Shown piece by piece: positions 36,453-45,691 of a stretch of DNA of 64,000 nt. The position numbers and the translations under genes were made by a program. The notes below the pieces were generated by a model. The model saw only the letters and a program-made list of their open reading frames with translations, was not told where the DNA came from and did no database searches. The stretch's first letter is position 1. Each line of letters starts with the position of its first letter. The DNA comes from Caballeronia insecticola. Lineage in GTDB: Bacteria > Pseudomonadota > Gammaproteobacteria > Burkholderiales > Burkholderiaceae. The stretch is from the NCBI RefSeq assembly GCF_000402035.1, contig NC_021287.1, forward strand, positions 1,116,001 through 1,180,000, given 5' to 3'.

Positions 36453-37163
36453 TCAGAGCAACGTTTCCAGCGGTTCGATCAGCCGCGGTTCGTCGTTGGT
36501 CGCGCGATTCACGTCGCTCGACACGCGATGCCATACGAAGTGCGACGCCGGCACGCCGTCCGATCTGACGAGCTTGGCCAGGTCTTCCGCTGACGCGTCG
36601 GGGTCGAGCCAGCGCCGCGCGGCGGTGGGCGCAAATACGAGCGGACGACGATCGTGCACGTCGACGAGTCCTTCGTCCGCCGCCGCCGTCACGATGACGA
36701 AGCCCGCGCCCGGCGCCGCGGCGTCTTCATCGCGCATGATGCTCGTGAGGGCCGCGAGGTACATTGGCTCGCCGTCGGCGCGCTGAATGAAATAGGGCTG
36801 CTTGAAGGGCTTTTCCGCCGGGTCGCCTGTGCGCGGCTCGATGCGCCATTCGAACCAGCCGTCGGCGGGCACGAAAATGCGCGCTTTCTTCCACAAATGC
36901 TTGAAGTACGCGCTCGTTGCAGCGGTTTCGACGCGCGCATTGATCGTCTGCGGCAGCTTCTTCTGGATGGCCCACGGCGGACAATAGCCCCAGTGCACCG
37001 CGCGGATGGTTTCGTCGGGATAGACGGCGAGCGGATGCGTGCCGGGCGAGAGGTTATAGCCGGGACGTCTGTCGGCGGCATCCACGAGCACGAACGGGTT
37101 TCTCAGATGCACGCGTTGCGCGTAATGCATCGGCAGTCGGTACTGGCTGATTCGGCCGCACAT
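36453..37163 (-). CDS. SOS response-associated peptidase (SRAP/HMCES, YedK family)
   Basis: This encodes 236 residues. The start ATG-TGC is chosen so that Cys2 (MCGRISQY) becomes the catalytic N-terminal Cys after Met removal; GGAGG sits 6 nt upstream, excluding a start five codons earlier. Other SRAP motifs are 'RPGYNLSPGTHPLAVYPDE', WGYCPPWA, NARVETAATSAYF and WFEWR. SRAP proteins form covalent crosslinks with abasic sites in single-stranded DNA to protect them. Confidence 0.92.
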   Translation of the reverse strand: MCGRISQYRLPMHYAQRVHLRNPFVLVDAADRRPGYNLSPGTHPLAVYPDETIRAVHWGYCPPWAIQKKLPQTINARVETAATSAYFKHLWKKARIFVPADGWFEWRIEPRTGDPAEKPFKQPYFIQRADGEPMYLAALTSIMRDEDAAAPGAGFVIVTAAADEGLVDVHDRRPLVFAPTAARRWLDPDASAEDLAKLVRSDGVPASHFVWHRVSSDVNRATNDEPRLIEPLETLL

Positions 37164-37259
37164 GGCGTTCCTCCGCAAAGTCCAACACGATTCCGTGCTG
37201 CTTTCTCGTTGCGCTTGTTTTGCGCTTGCGTTGCGCTCTCGGCGAGCGTTCGTCGCGGC

Positions 37260-38063
37260 TTAAATCTCGACGACCTTGTCCCACGCGAACTGCTCGTTTT
37301 CCCAGCGTCCGCTGCGACGGTCGAAATAGCCGCGCGGATTGCACACGACGCGCGTGCCGTCCACGACATAATCGAACGACGTATGCGTGTGCCCGTGAAT
37401 CCACAGCGACGCGGGCGCCCGCGCAAGCGACGGCAGATGATTGACGAAGCCCGCCGACACGATATCTTCCGCATAGCGCGGCGCGAGGCTTTCCCGCAGC
37501 GGCGCATGATGCGTGACGACGATCGTTTGTCCCGCAAACGGCTTCGCAAGTTCGCCTTCGAGCCACGCGCGCGCCTGTTCGTGCAGCGCGAGCGAATCAT
37601 CGGGGGCGAATTCGCGAGGCTCGCCGTCCGGTTCCGGCCATGCCAGCTGGATCAGGCCACGATAATCGAGCATGACCTTGGCGCAGGCCGCTTTCGCGGA
37701 GTCGAGCTGATCCGCGCTCGATCCGAATAGCGCGAAGTCGGTCCAGAGCGTGGTGCCGAGCACGCGCCACGCGCCCCGGCGATCGACCAACGCCGCGTTG
37801 TTCAGATAGTGCACGTTGTCGACGCTGCGCGCCGCGTCCTGCATGGCCGCTTCCATCGCGCCGAATTCGGCGTCGTAATACTCGTGATTGCCGGGCACGT
37901 AGATGATTGGCACATCGGAATCGAAATTCTCCGCGGCCCAGCGCAGGCCTTCGGCGTGGTTATGGATATCGCCCGCGAGCACGACGAGATCCGCTTGCGC
38001 GTACGGAATGGCGAGCGGCTCGTCACATTCCAGATGCAGGTCCGACAGCACGCGAATCTTCAT
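37260..38063 (-). CDS. metallophosphoesterase
   Basis: This encodes 267 residues with all calcineurin-like motifs in order: SDLHLE (7-12), GDIHNHA, GNHEYYD, VTHHAPL and HGHTHTSFD. These bind two metal ions. It is a single domain without a signal peptide, so a cytosolic phosphodiesterase or phosphatase of unknown substrate. Its ATG overlaps the stop of the upstream FAD-linked oxidase gene by 4 bp. Confidence 0.88.
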   Translation of the reverse strand: MKIRVLSDLHLECDEPLAIPYAQADLVVLAGDIHNHAEGLRWAAENFDSDVPIIYVPGNHEYYDAEFGAMEAAMQDAARSVDNVHYLNNAALVDRRGAWRVLGTTLWTDFALFGSSADQLDSAKAACAKVMLDYRGLIQLAWPEPDGEPREFAPDDSLALHEQARAWLEGELAKPFAGQTIVVTHHAPLRESLAPRYAEDIVSAGFVNHLPSLARAPASLWIHGHTHTSFDYVVDGTRVVCNPRGYFDRRSGRWENEQFAWDKVVEI

Positions 38064-39514
38064 GCGAGGTTCTCCTTGTCGAGCGCGGCGTTCCAGCGCA
38101 CGACCTTGCCGGGATTCATCAGGTTGTGCGGATCGAGCGCGGCCTTGATCGCCTGCATGAGACGCACTTCCACTGGCGATTTATAGTGCATCGCTTCGTC
38201 CACCTTCAACTGGCCGAGCCCGTGTTCCGCGCTGATGCTGCCGTGGTGCCGGTGCACCTGATCGTAGACGAGCGTGTTGATCGGCATCTGAAATTCGGCG
38301 AGAAAGCGCTTCGCATCGACGCCTTCGGGCGCCTGGACGTTGTAGTGCAGATTGCCGTCGCCGAGATGGCCGAACGTCACCATGCGCGCGCCGGGCGCCG
38401 CGCGCGCGATGATCGCGTCGGTTTCGTCGATAAAGCGGCCGATGCTGGAGATCGGCACGGCGATGTCATGTTTGATATTCAGGCCTTCCTCGGCCTGCGC
38501 GAGCGGAATGTGTTCGCGCAGATCCCAGAACGCCTGCGATTGCGCGAGACTTTCCGCGACGACCGCGTTCTCTACGATGCCTTGTTCCAGCGCCTCTTCC
38601 ATCAGCCACTCGAAGAGGGCGCGGGCGTGCGCGTCGCTTTCGCTGTCCGAGAGTTCCAGCAGCACGGTTTGCGCATGCGGCTCGCCGAACGGGTAGCGCA
38701 GTTGCGGAAAGTGCCGGCCGACCAGACGCATCGAAAAATCCGACATCAGCTCGAAACCGGTCAAAAGCGGCCCCGCGTGACGTTGCGCCATCGAGAGGAA
38801 ATCGAGCGCGGCATGCGGCGACGCGAGCCCGGCCAGCGCCGTGACGCGCGCAACCGGCGCGGGATGCAGCTTCATGACGGCCGCCGTGATAATGCCGAGC
38901 GTGCCTTCCGCGCCGATGAACAGATCGCGCAGATCGTAGCCGGTGTTGTCCTTGCGCAGTCCGCGCAGTCCGTCCCAGATTTCGCCCTGCGCCGTGACGA
39001 CTTCGAGCCCGAGACACAACTCGCGCGTGTTGCCATAGCGCAGCACGCCGGTGCCGCCCGCGTTCGTCGACAGGTTGCCGCCGATCGTGCAACTGCCTTC
39101 GGCGGCGAGGCTCAGCGGAAACAGACGCTGCTCTTTCTCGGCGCGCGCCTGGATTTCCGCCAGAACGACGCCCGCTTCGACGGTGATCGTGTTGTTGTGC
39201 GGATCGACGCCGCGAATGCGATTGAGCCGTTTCAGGCTGATCACTGCCTGCGCGCCGCTGGAATCGGGCGTGGCGCCGCCGGCAAGCCCGGTATTGCCGC
39301 CCTGCGGCACGATGGCGACGCCGTGCGTGCACGCAAGCCGCACGATGGCCGCGACCTGCTCCGTGTCGGCGGGCAACAGCACGGCGCACGCGCTGCCGCG
39401 ATAACGCCGGCGCCAGTCGACGAGATAAGGTTCGGTGTCGTGCGCGTCGGTCAAAACGTAGGTTGCGCCGAGCAGATCGGCGCAGGCTTGGACGAAAGCT
39501 TGGGAAGCGGTCAT
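38060..39514 (-). CDS. FAD-binding oxidoreductase (D-2-hydroxyacid dehydrogenase/GlcD family)
   Basis: This encodes 484 residues. The FAD-binding PCMH domain has VPQGGNTGLAGGATPDSSGA and 'GSCTIGGNLSTNAGGTGVLR'. The C-terminal FAD-oxidase C domain has FGHLGDGNLHYNVQAPEG and 'HHGSISAEHGLGQLKVDEAM'. It resembles D-2-hydroxyglutarate/D-lactate dehydrogenases. Electrons probably pass to the quinone pool or a cytochrome. It is coupled (ATGA) to the metallophosphoesterase. Confidence 0.88.
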   Translation of the reverse strand: MTASQAFVQACADLLGATYVLTDAHDTEPYLVDWRRRYRGSACAVLLPADTEQVAAIVRLACTHGVAIVPQGGNTGLAGGATPDSSGAQAVISLKRLNRIRGVDPHNNTITVEAGVVLAEIQARAEKEQRLFPLSLAAEGSCTIGGNLSTNAGGTGVLRYGNTRELCLGLEVVTAQGEIWDGLRGLRKDNTGYDLRDLFIGAEGTLGIITAAVMKLHPAPVARVTALAGLASPHAALDFLSMAQRHAGPLLTGFELMSDFSMRLVGRHFPQLRYPFGEPHAQTVLLELSDSESDAHARALFEWLMEEALEQGIVENAVVAESLAQSQAFWDLREHIPLAQAEEGLNIKHDIAVPISSIGRFIDETDAIIARAAPGARMVTFGHLGDGNLHYNVQAPEGVDAKRFLAEFQMPINTLVYDQVHRHHGSISAEHGLGQLKVDEAMHYKSPVEVRLMQAIKAALDPHNLMNPGKVVRWNAALDKENLA

Positions 39515-39668
39515 GAGCAGGAAAGTGCTGTGGTGCGTAGTCGACAGTATCGCGCAGGGACGCGGCTCGCGAACCTCATCCGAATGGCATAGGCCCGCGC
39601 ATCGTGCACATTTTCGTGCTACAAAAGCGTCTCGTCAGCGCGAAGCGGGCGTCAGAAAAGCGAACGAG

Positions 39669-40067
39669 TCAGCGTTTTTTCGCACGCGCGTGCAACCGGG
39701 CCGCCCGCTTGAAGGGCGCAACATAAGCCAGCGCGAACGCGAAGAATGCGAGCGCGAGCAGCGCCTCGAGCCAGCCGAGCGATGCGGACAGGCGCGCGTC
39801 TGTCATGCCGCGCACGACGCCTTCGGCGAGATAGAGCAGCACGAGCATCGACGCCCATTGCAGCGTATACACGCTTTTTCGCGCGACGCCCGGCAGCGCG
39901 CAGGCGAGCGGCAGCGCCTTCAGCGCGAGCGCCCACGCGCCGGGGCGCAGCGGCGCGAGCCAGAGTTCCCAGAGCAGCGAGAGCGCGATGAGCGCAACGA
40001 GGCTCGCGAGCGCGCCGCGAGCGAACGCTGCGTTCGGACGTGAATCGAGAGCGGCGGGTGCGTTCAT
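39669..40067 (-). CDS. DUF2069 membrane protein
   Basis: This encodes 132 residues with four hydrophobic helices and the DUF2069 pattern: a central LALKALPLACALPGVARKSV and 'YTLQWASMLVLLYLAEGVVR', ending in a basic tail RLHARAKKR. The family is widespread in proteobacteria and functionally unknown. It lies 8 bp after wrbA on the same strand, an arrangement that recurs in betaproteobacteria. Confidence 0.85.
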   Translation of the reverse strand: MNAPAALDSRPNAAFARGALASLVALIALSLLWELWLAPLRPGAWALALKALPLACALPGVARKSVYTLQWASMLVLLYLAEGVVRGMTDARLSASLGWLEALLALAFFAFALAYVAPFKRAARLHARAKKR

Positions 40068-40075
40068 CGGCGGGA

Positions 40076-40705
<630 letters not shown>

Positions 40706-40779
40706 TTAGTGAACGGCTATTATAGGTATCAGGGTGAATTTCGTGGCGTGGCGCGTGCTCGGGCAAAAAAGCGAGCGCG

Positions 40780-42111
40780 ATGAGCCAGGCAGGGAGAATG
40801 CGTTTGCAGTACATTTCCATCGATCTCGCGGCCGTCCGGCGCCTGGCCGGCTTCGTCGCGCGGCGCATCGGCGAGGACCGCGTCGCGCAAGTGGCCGGCA
40901 GTCTCACGTTTACCAGCGTGCTGTCGCTCGTGCCGCTCGCGACCGTGGCGTTCGCGCTCTTCACGGCGTTTCCGATCTTCGGCTCGTTTCAGGCGTCGTT
41001 GCAGGACTTTCTCGCGGTGCACCTGATGCCGCCGCAGATCAACGACCAGATCTTCAAGTATCTGAACCAGTTCGCCTCAAAGGCGAAGGGGCTCACGACC
41101 GTGGGCATGATCATCCTGTTCGTGACCTCCGTCATGACGATGATGACCGTCGAGTCCGCGTTCAACGTGATCTGGCGGGTGCGTAAAGCGCGCCCGTTCG
41201 CGCAGCGCGTGCTCGTCTACTGGTCGATCATCACGCTCGGGCCCATTCTGTTCGGCTGCAGCCTGTCGATTTCGTCCTACGTGTTTGCGCATTCCGTCGC
41301 GTTCGCGGGCTCGCACAACCTGATGCCGCCGATCGTCGAATGGGCGCTGACGGGCGTGTCGTTGCCGCTGACCGTGCTCGCCTTCACGTTTATCTACGTG
41401 TATATGCCGAACTGCAAGGTCGAATGGCGGGATGCGCTGGTCGGCGGCCTGATCGCGGCGGTCGCGTTCGAACTCGGCAAGCGTGGCTTCGGCCTTTACA
41501 TTCGCCGCATTCCCACCTACACGGCGGTGTACGGCGCGTTCGCCGCGCTGCCGGTGTTCCTGCTGTGGGTGTATTTGTGCTGGATGATTGCGCTGGTCGG
41601 CGCAATGGTGACTTCGGCGCTGCCCGCGATCCGCACGGGGCAGTATCATCGGCGCGATTTTCCGGGCAGCGACCTGCTCGACACGCTCGAAATTCTCGCG
41701 CGGCTCGTCGAGGCGCGCGACGAAGGCAAGCCCGGCTACACGGCGTTGCATCTCTCGACGATGGCCCGCTGCGATCTCGATACCTCCACGCGTCTGATCG
41801 CACGGCTCGACGCGCTCGGCTGGATCGGTCGGCTGGAAGATTCGCGCACGCCGCGCTATGTGCTGATTGCCAATCCGAATCAGATGACGGTGAATATGTT
41901 GTTCGAGCAATTCGTAATCGACCGCGCCGAGCTGGAGTATCAGTTGAAGCTCGACGTCGCGCAGGTCGATTGCGCCGCGTTGATGGAGGCGCTCGATAAC
42001 GAGAAACTCGAAATCACGCTCGGTTCGCTGATCGCGGCGCGGGCGTCGGCGCTGACGCATGCGCGTCTGCGCGAGGCGCGGCCCTCGTCGATGCCGCCGC
42101 AGACGGCCTGA
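40780..42111 (+). CDS. YihY family inner membrane protein
   Basis: This encodes 443 residues. The YihY/virulence factor BrkB domain has six helices (about 35-300) with AGSLTFTSVLSLVPLATVAF, 'FVTSVMTMMTVESAFNVIWR' and VWYGAFAALPVFLLWVYLCW-like TAVYGAFAALPVFLLW. It is followed by a 140-residue cytoplasmic C-terminal region with a winged-helix look ('YTALHLSTMARCDLDTSTRL'), typical of betaproteobacterial members. Function is uncertain; it was once misnamed ribonuclease BN. ATG 40798 is an alternative start. Confidence 0.88.
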   Translation: MSQAGRMRLQYISIDLAAVRRLAGFVARRIGEDRVAQVAGSLTFTSVLSLVPLATVAFALFTAFPIFGSFQASLQDFLAVHLMPPQINDQIFKYLNQFASKAKGLTTVGMIILFVTSVMTMMTVESAFNVIWRVRKARPFAQRVLVYWSIITLGPILFGCSLSISSYVFAHSVAFAGSHNLMPPIVEWALTGVSLPLTVLAFTFIYVYMPNCKVEWRDALVGGLIAAVAFELGKRGFGLYIRRIPTYTAVYGAFAALPVFLLWVYLCWMIALVGAMVTSALPAIRTGQYHRRDFPGSDLLDTLEILARLVEARDEGKPGYTALHLSTMARCDLDTSTRLIARLDALGWIGRLEDSRTPRYVLIANPNQMTVNMLFEQFVIDRAELEYQLKLDVAQVDCAALMEALDNEKLEITLGSLIAARASALTHARLREARPSSMPPQTA

Positions 42112-42120
42112 CGACGGCGC

Positions 42121-42441
42121 TCAGAGCGAAATCTTGCCGACGCAGATGTCCTTGAACATCACCCAGTCGCCCATCAGGCTATAGACGGGATGGCGAAACG
42201 TGGCCGGGCGATTCTTCTCGAAGAAGAAATGGCCGACCCACGCGAAGCCATAACCGCAGACGACAGCCGCGGGCAGCCAGAGCCAGTCGCCGGTGGCGAT
42301 CGCCATCGCGACGCAGCCGATCACGCCGAGCGAGCCCAGGAAATGCAGCCTGCGCGAGACCAGATTGCGATGTTCATCCAGATAGTAGGGATAGAACTCG
42401 GCGAAGTTCGCGAAATGTTCTCCGTGAGCGGTGTGCGCCAT
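42121..42441 (-). CDS. DUF962/Mpo1-like membrane protein
   Basis: This encodes 106 residues from ATG 42441 with GGGAGG 6 nt upstream. The Mpo1-like pattern is 'FAEFYPYYLDEHRNLVSRRL', HFLGSLG and FAWVGHFFFEKNRPATFRHP, with conserved His and Glu and two to three helices. Yeast Mpo1 is a dioxygenase for 2-hydroxy fatty acids; activity of the bacterial form is inferred only. Confidence 0.85.
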   Translation of the reverse strand: MAHTAHGEHFANFAEFYPYYLDEHRNLVSRRLHFLGSLGVIGCVAMAIATGDWLWLPAAVVCGYGFAWVGHFFFEKNRPATFRHPVYSLMGDWVMFKDICVGKISL

Positions 42442-42579
42442 GACGGCCTCCCTGTCGATGCCTGCTGGTGTCGTGCAGGGCGCCACGCGCCCGCCGGACC
42501 ATTTCCTCAGCAAGAATCATTCTGCGACCGCGCGGCGCGGCGTGCAAGCATGCGGCATCGACTCGGCATCGACTCGGCA

Positions 42580-43422
42580 TCAACGCGGCGGCGTCTGGGT
42601 TCTGGCGCAATCGAGCGCGAACGCGAACAACGCGTCGAGCGTCGCGTCCGGCTGCTCCGACATGAGCGCGTGGCCCGCATCGACTTCCACGGTTTGCACC
42701 TTCGCGCGCGCTTGCCTCAGCGCATCGACGAGGGGCCGGGCGGCGCGTGGCGGCGTCATCATGTCGCGCGTGCCGCTCACGACGCACACCGGGCAGCGCA
42801 CGGCGGCCGCGCGTTCGAGCGCATCGGCGTAAAGGTTGCACGCGCTGAAATCGGTATGGAAAAGCTGCGCTTCGCCGACGAGGCTCACGCGTTCCATCAA
42901 CCGCTGGTTCACGCCTTGCAGCCAGAAGCCCGGCGCGGGGCTCGACGGCTTGGCCGCGATCGTCGAATGCGACCATTGGTTCACCATGGCGATCGCCTCG
43001 GGTTCGTGCTCGCGGGCGGCGTCGAGCAGCGTGTCGGACACGGTCATCGGCGCGGCGGTCGCCAGCAGCGCGAGTCCGGCCGCGCGCGCCGGATGGCGGG
43101 CCGCGGCGTCGAGCGCGATCAGCGAGCCCATGCTGTGGCCGACGAATACTGCCTTGGGCGCCTGCGCCGCGTCGAGCACGCCGATCACCCATTCAGCAAG
43201 GGCGCCGATGCTGGACAGCGCCGGTCCCTCGCTGCGGCCGTGGCCCGGCAGATCGAGCGCCAGCACGCCGAAGCCGTGATGCGCGAAATAACGCGTCTGC
43301 AGCGCCCAGACGCTGTGATCGTGCTCGGCGCCGTGAATGAACACGACGACGGGCCGCGCGGGGTCGAAAGGCTTGCCGCCGGTATAGGCATAGGCGGCGC
43401 GGCCGTGGATGTCGAGCATCAT
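42580..43422 (-). CDS. alpha/beta hydrolase
   Basis: This encodes 280 residues. The fold is clear from VVVFIHGAEHDHSVW (oxyanion loop), ALDLPGHGRSEG, the nucleophile elbow FVGHSMGSL, the acid in 'VSGTRDMMTPP', and the His in EVDAGHALMSEQ. Its start (a double ATG) overlaps the sulfhydrylase gene stop, so the two are coupled. The substrate cannot be read; linkage to homocysteine synthesis may hint at an ester or thioester (inference). Confidence 0.85.
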   Translation of the reverse strand: MMLDIHGRAAYAYTGGKPFDPARPVVVFIHGAEHDHSVWALQTRYFAHHGFGVLALDLPGHGRSEGPALSSIGALAEWVIGVLDAAQAPKAVFVGHSMGSLIALDAAARHPARAAGLALLATAAPMTVSDTLLDAAREHEPEAIAMVNQWSHSTIAAKPSSPAPGFWLQGVNQRLMERVSLVGEAQLFHTDFSACNLYADALERAAAVRCPVCVVSGTRDMMTPPRAARPLVDALRQARAKVQTVEVDAGHALMSEQPDATLDALFAFALDCARTQTPPR

Positions 43423-44753
43423 GCGCGGCTCCCGAGCGGTGCGGCAGCGCCTGCGGCCGGGCCTTCGGCGGCTTTTTGCGCCGCCTTCAAACCGCGCTTG
43501 AGATCGTCGATGAGATCGTCCGGGTCTTCCAGTCCGATCGACAGGCGAATGCGTCCCGGCCCGATGCCCGCAGCGGCGAGCGCGGCGGCATCCATGCGGA
43601 AATGCGTCGTCGACGCGGGATGGATGACGAGCGAGCGCGCATCGCCGACATTCGCGAGATGCGAGAACAGCGTGAGCGTCTCGATGAAACGCCGCGCCGC
43701 CGGCACGCCGCCCTTGATGTCGAAGCTGAACACCGCGCCCGCGCCGCGCGGCAGCAAGCGTTGGGCAAGCGCGTGATCGCGATGGCTCGGCAATTCGGGA
43801 TAAGCCACGCCCTCGACCGCAGCGGAAGTGAGCAGGAAATCGATGACCTTGCGCGTGTTGGCGACGTGTCGATCCATGCGCAGCGGCAGCGTCTCGATGC
43901 CTTGCAGCAACTGCCACGCGGCCTGCGGATGCAGACACGCGCCGAAATCGCGCAGACCTTCGCGCCGGGCGCGCAGCAGGAACGGCGCGACGGTGCTTTC
44001 TTCGGCGAACACCATGCCGTGAAAGCCGTCGTACGGTTCGGTGAATTCGGGAAAACGTCCGCTCGCGGTGAAATCGAACGTGCCGCCGTCGACGAGCACG
44101 CCGCCGATCGTCGTGCCGTGTCCGCCGAGAAATTTGGTCGCCGAGTGATAGACGAGGTCCGCGCCGTGCTCGAACGGGCGCAGCAGATAGGGCGTCGTGA
44201 ACGTGGAATCGACCAGCAGCGGCACGCCGTGCCCGTGCGCGATTTCGGCGACGCCCGCGATATCGAGCACGTCGAGCCCCGGATTGCCGAGCGTTTCGCC
44301 GAAGAACAGCCGCGTCTCGGGCCGCGCCGCGGCGCGCCACGCGTCGAGATCGTGCGGCGCCACGAAGGTCGTTTCGATGCCGAAGCGCCGCAGCGTGTAA
44401 TGCAGCAGGTTGTGCGAGCCGCCGTAGAGCGCGCTCGACGCGACGATATGCGAGCCGGCGCCCATCAGCGTGGCGATCGCGAGGTGCAGCGCCGCCTGGC
44501 CGCTCGCCGTGCCGATCGCGCCGACGCCGCCTTCGAGCGCCGCCACGCGCTCCTCGAACACCGCGACCGTCGGGTTCGAGATGCGCGAGTACACGTGACC
44601 CGAGCGTTCCATGTTGAACAGCGCGGCGGCGTGATCAGTGTCGCGAAAGGTAAATGACGTGGTCTGATAAATGGGCGTCGCGCGGGCGCCGGTGACGGGA
44701 TCGGGCGCGGCGCCCGCGTGCAGCGCGAGCGTGTCGAAACGGTTGGCTGGCAT
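43419..44753 (-). CDS. O-acetylhomoserine/O-succinylhomoserine sulfhydrylase family enzyme
   Basis: This encodes 444 residues from ATG 44753; a start 18 codons upstream is also open but basic and unlikely. It is a Cys/Met metabolism PLP enzyme with 'LALHAGAAPDPVTGARATPI', YSRISNPTVAVFEERVAALE, GSHIVASSALYGGS, and PLP Lys207 in YHSATKFLGGHGTTIGG. It makes homocysteine from an activated homoserine and sulfide (MetY type), giving direct sulfhydrylation. It is followed by a coupled alpha/beta hydrolase. Confidence 0.88.
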   Translation of the reverse strand: MPANRFDTLALHAGAAPDPVTGARATPIYQTTSFTFRDTDHAAALFNMERSGHVYSRISNPTVAVFEERVAALEGGVGAIGTASGQAALHLAIATLMGAGSHIVASSALYGGSHNLLHYTLRRFGIETTFVAPHDLDAWRAAARPETRLFFGETLGNPGLDVLDIAGVAEIAHGHGVPLLVDSTFTTPYLLRPFEHGADLVYHSATKFLGGHGTTIGGVLVDGGTFDFTASGRFPEFTEPYDGFHGMVFAEESTVAPFLLRARREGLRDFGACLHPQAAWQLLQGIETLPLRMDRHVANTRKVIDFLLTSAAVEGVAYPELPSHRDHALAQRLLPRGAGAVFSFDIKGGVPAARRFIETLTLFSHLANVGDARSLVIHPASTTHFRMDAAALAAAGIGPGRIRLSIGLEDPDDLIDDLKRGLKAAQKAAEGPAAGAAAPLGSRA

Positions 44754-45030
44754 CGTTGAAGGCCGGCGCGCGAGGCGGCGCCGGCGGGCGGCGGAAATGA
44801 GGGTCAATCATCGTAACATCGGATGCGCGCGCCCAAACTTAGGGCGAACGCTGGCCCGCTCACGGCAACGCCCGCGCGCGCAAAGCCTTGTCCGTTCGGC
44901 CAATACGGGCGGATCGGCGGTCCGTGCGGCTTTCCTTTTGCGGGTCTTTCCGATAGCATCGACCTATGGTTTCACCGTCCGGTTCATCAACTTTTCGGCA
45001 TTAGCACAGGCATTTCGCGAGGAGACAGTC

Positions 45031-45483
45031 ATGCGAGTCAGCGACATTCTGAAGGTGAAGGGCAATACGCTGTTCACCGTGACCCCCGACACGCCGCTCG
45101 CGGATGCAGTGGACACCATGGCGGCGCACGACATCGGCTCGCTCGTCGTGATGGAATACGGCGACCTGGTCGGCATGCTGACCTTCCGCGAAATCATCGT
45201 GACCTTGCGCGACAACGGCGGCTCGGTCGGCGCCACGACCATCCGCAAGATCATGGACGACCATCCGCTCACGTGCACGCCGGAAACGGATGTCAACGAA
45301 GTGCGCCGCATGATGCTCGAACATCACGTGCGTTATCTGCCGGTCATGGAAAAGCGTCAGCTGATGGGCGTGATCTCGTTCTACGACGTCGCGAAGGCGG
45401 TCGTGGAAGAGCAGGGCTTCGAGAATCGCATGCTGAAGGCCTATATCCGCGACTGGCCCGAGCAACAGGAAGAGGCGCGCTGA
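45031..45483 (+). CDS. CBS domain-containing protein
   Basis: This encodes 150 residues made of two CBS repeats (about 8-62 and 75-130): 'TPLADAVDTMAAHDIGSLVV' with DLVGMLTFREII, and 'TDVNEVRRMMLEHHVRYLPV' with LMGVISFYDVAKAV. A CBS pair binds adenine nucleotides such as AMP/ATP. It is stand-alone, with no catalytic partner domain. GAGGAG sits 7 nt before the ATG. An intrinsic terminator follows. Confidence 0.9.
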   Translation: MRVSDILKVKGNTLFTVTPDTPLADAVDTMAAHDIGSLVVMEYGDLVGMLTFREIIVTLRDNGGSVGATTIRKIMDDHPLTCTPETDVNEVRRMMLEHHVRYLPVMEKRQLMGVISFYDVAKAVVEEQGFENRMLKAYIRDWPEQQEEAR

Positions 45484-45573
45484 TCGTTCATGTATCGCCG
45501 CGAGGCCACGCGCTTCGCGGCAGCGCCGATGTCATGCACGCAGTCCGAACCGACTTCGATCCTTCATCCGCAG

Positions 45574-45598
45574 CGCGCCCGAACGGCGCGTTTTTTTT
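45574..45598 (+). terminator. terminator after the CBS gene
   Basis: CGCGCC-cgaac-GGCGCG is followed by eight T, about 90 nt past the CBS stop. Confidence 0.85.
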
Positions 45599-45691
45599 CG
45601 CCCGGCCTAAGGGTTACGAACGAGGAAATCGCAGCCTGCACGCTGCACATTCGTTTTGCCTCGCACACCGATAATTAAGATACCGAAAGAC

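Noticed and set aside
44754..45030. SAM-responsive riboswitch upstream of the sulfhydrylase gene
   Set aside because: I could not find the conserved core of SAM-I or SAM-II in the 5' region on the minus strand; only GC-rich sequence is present.
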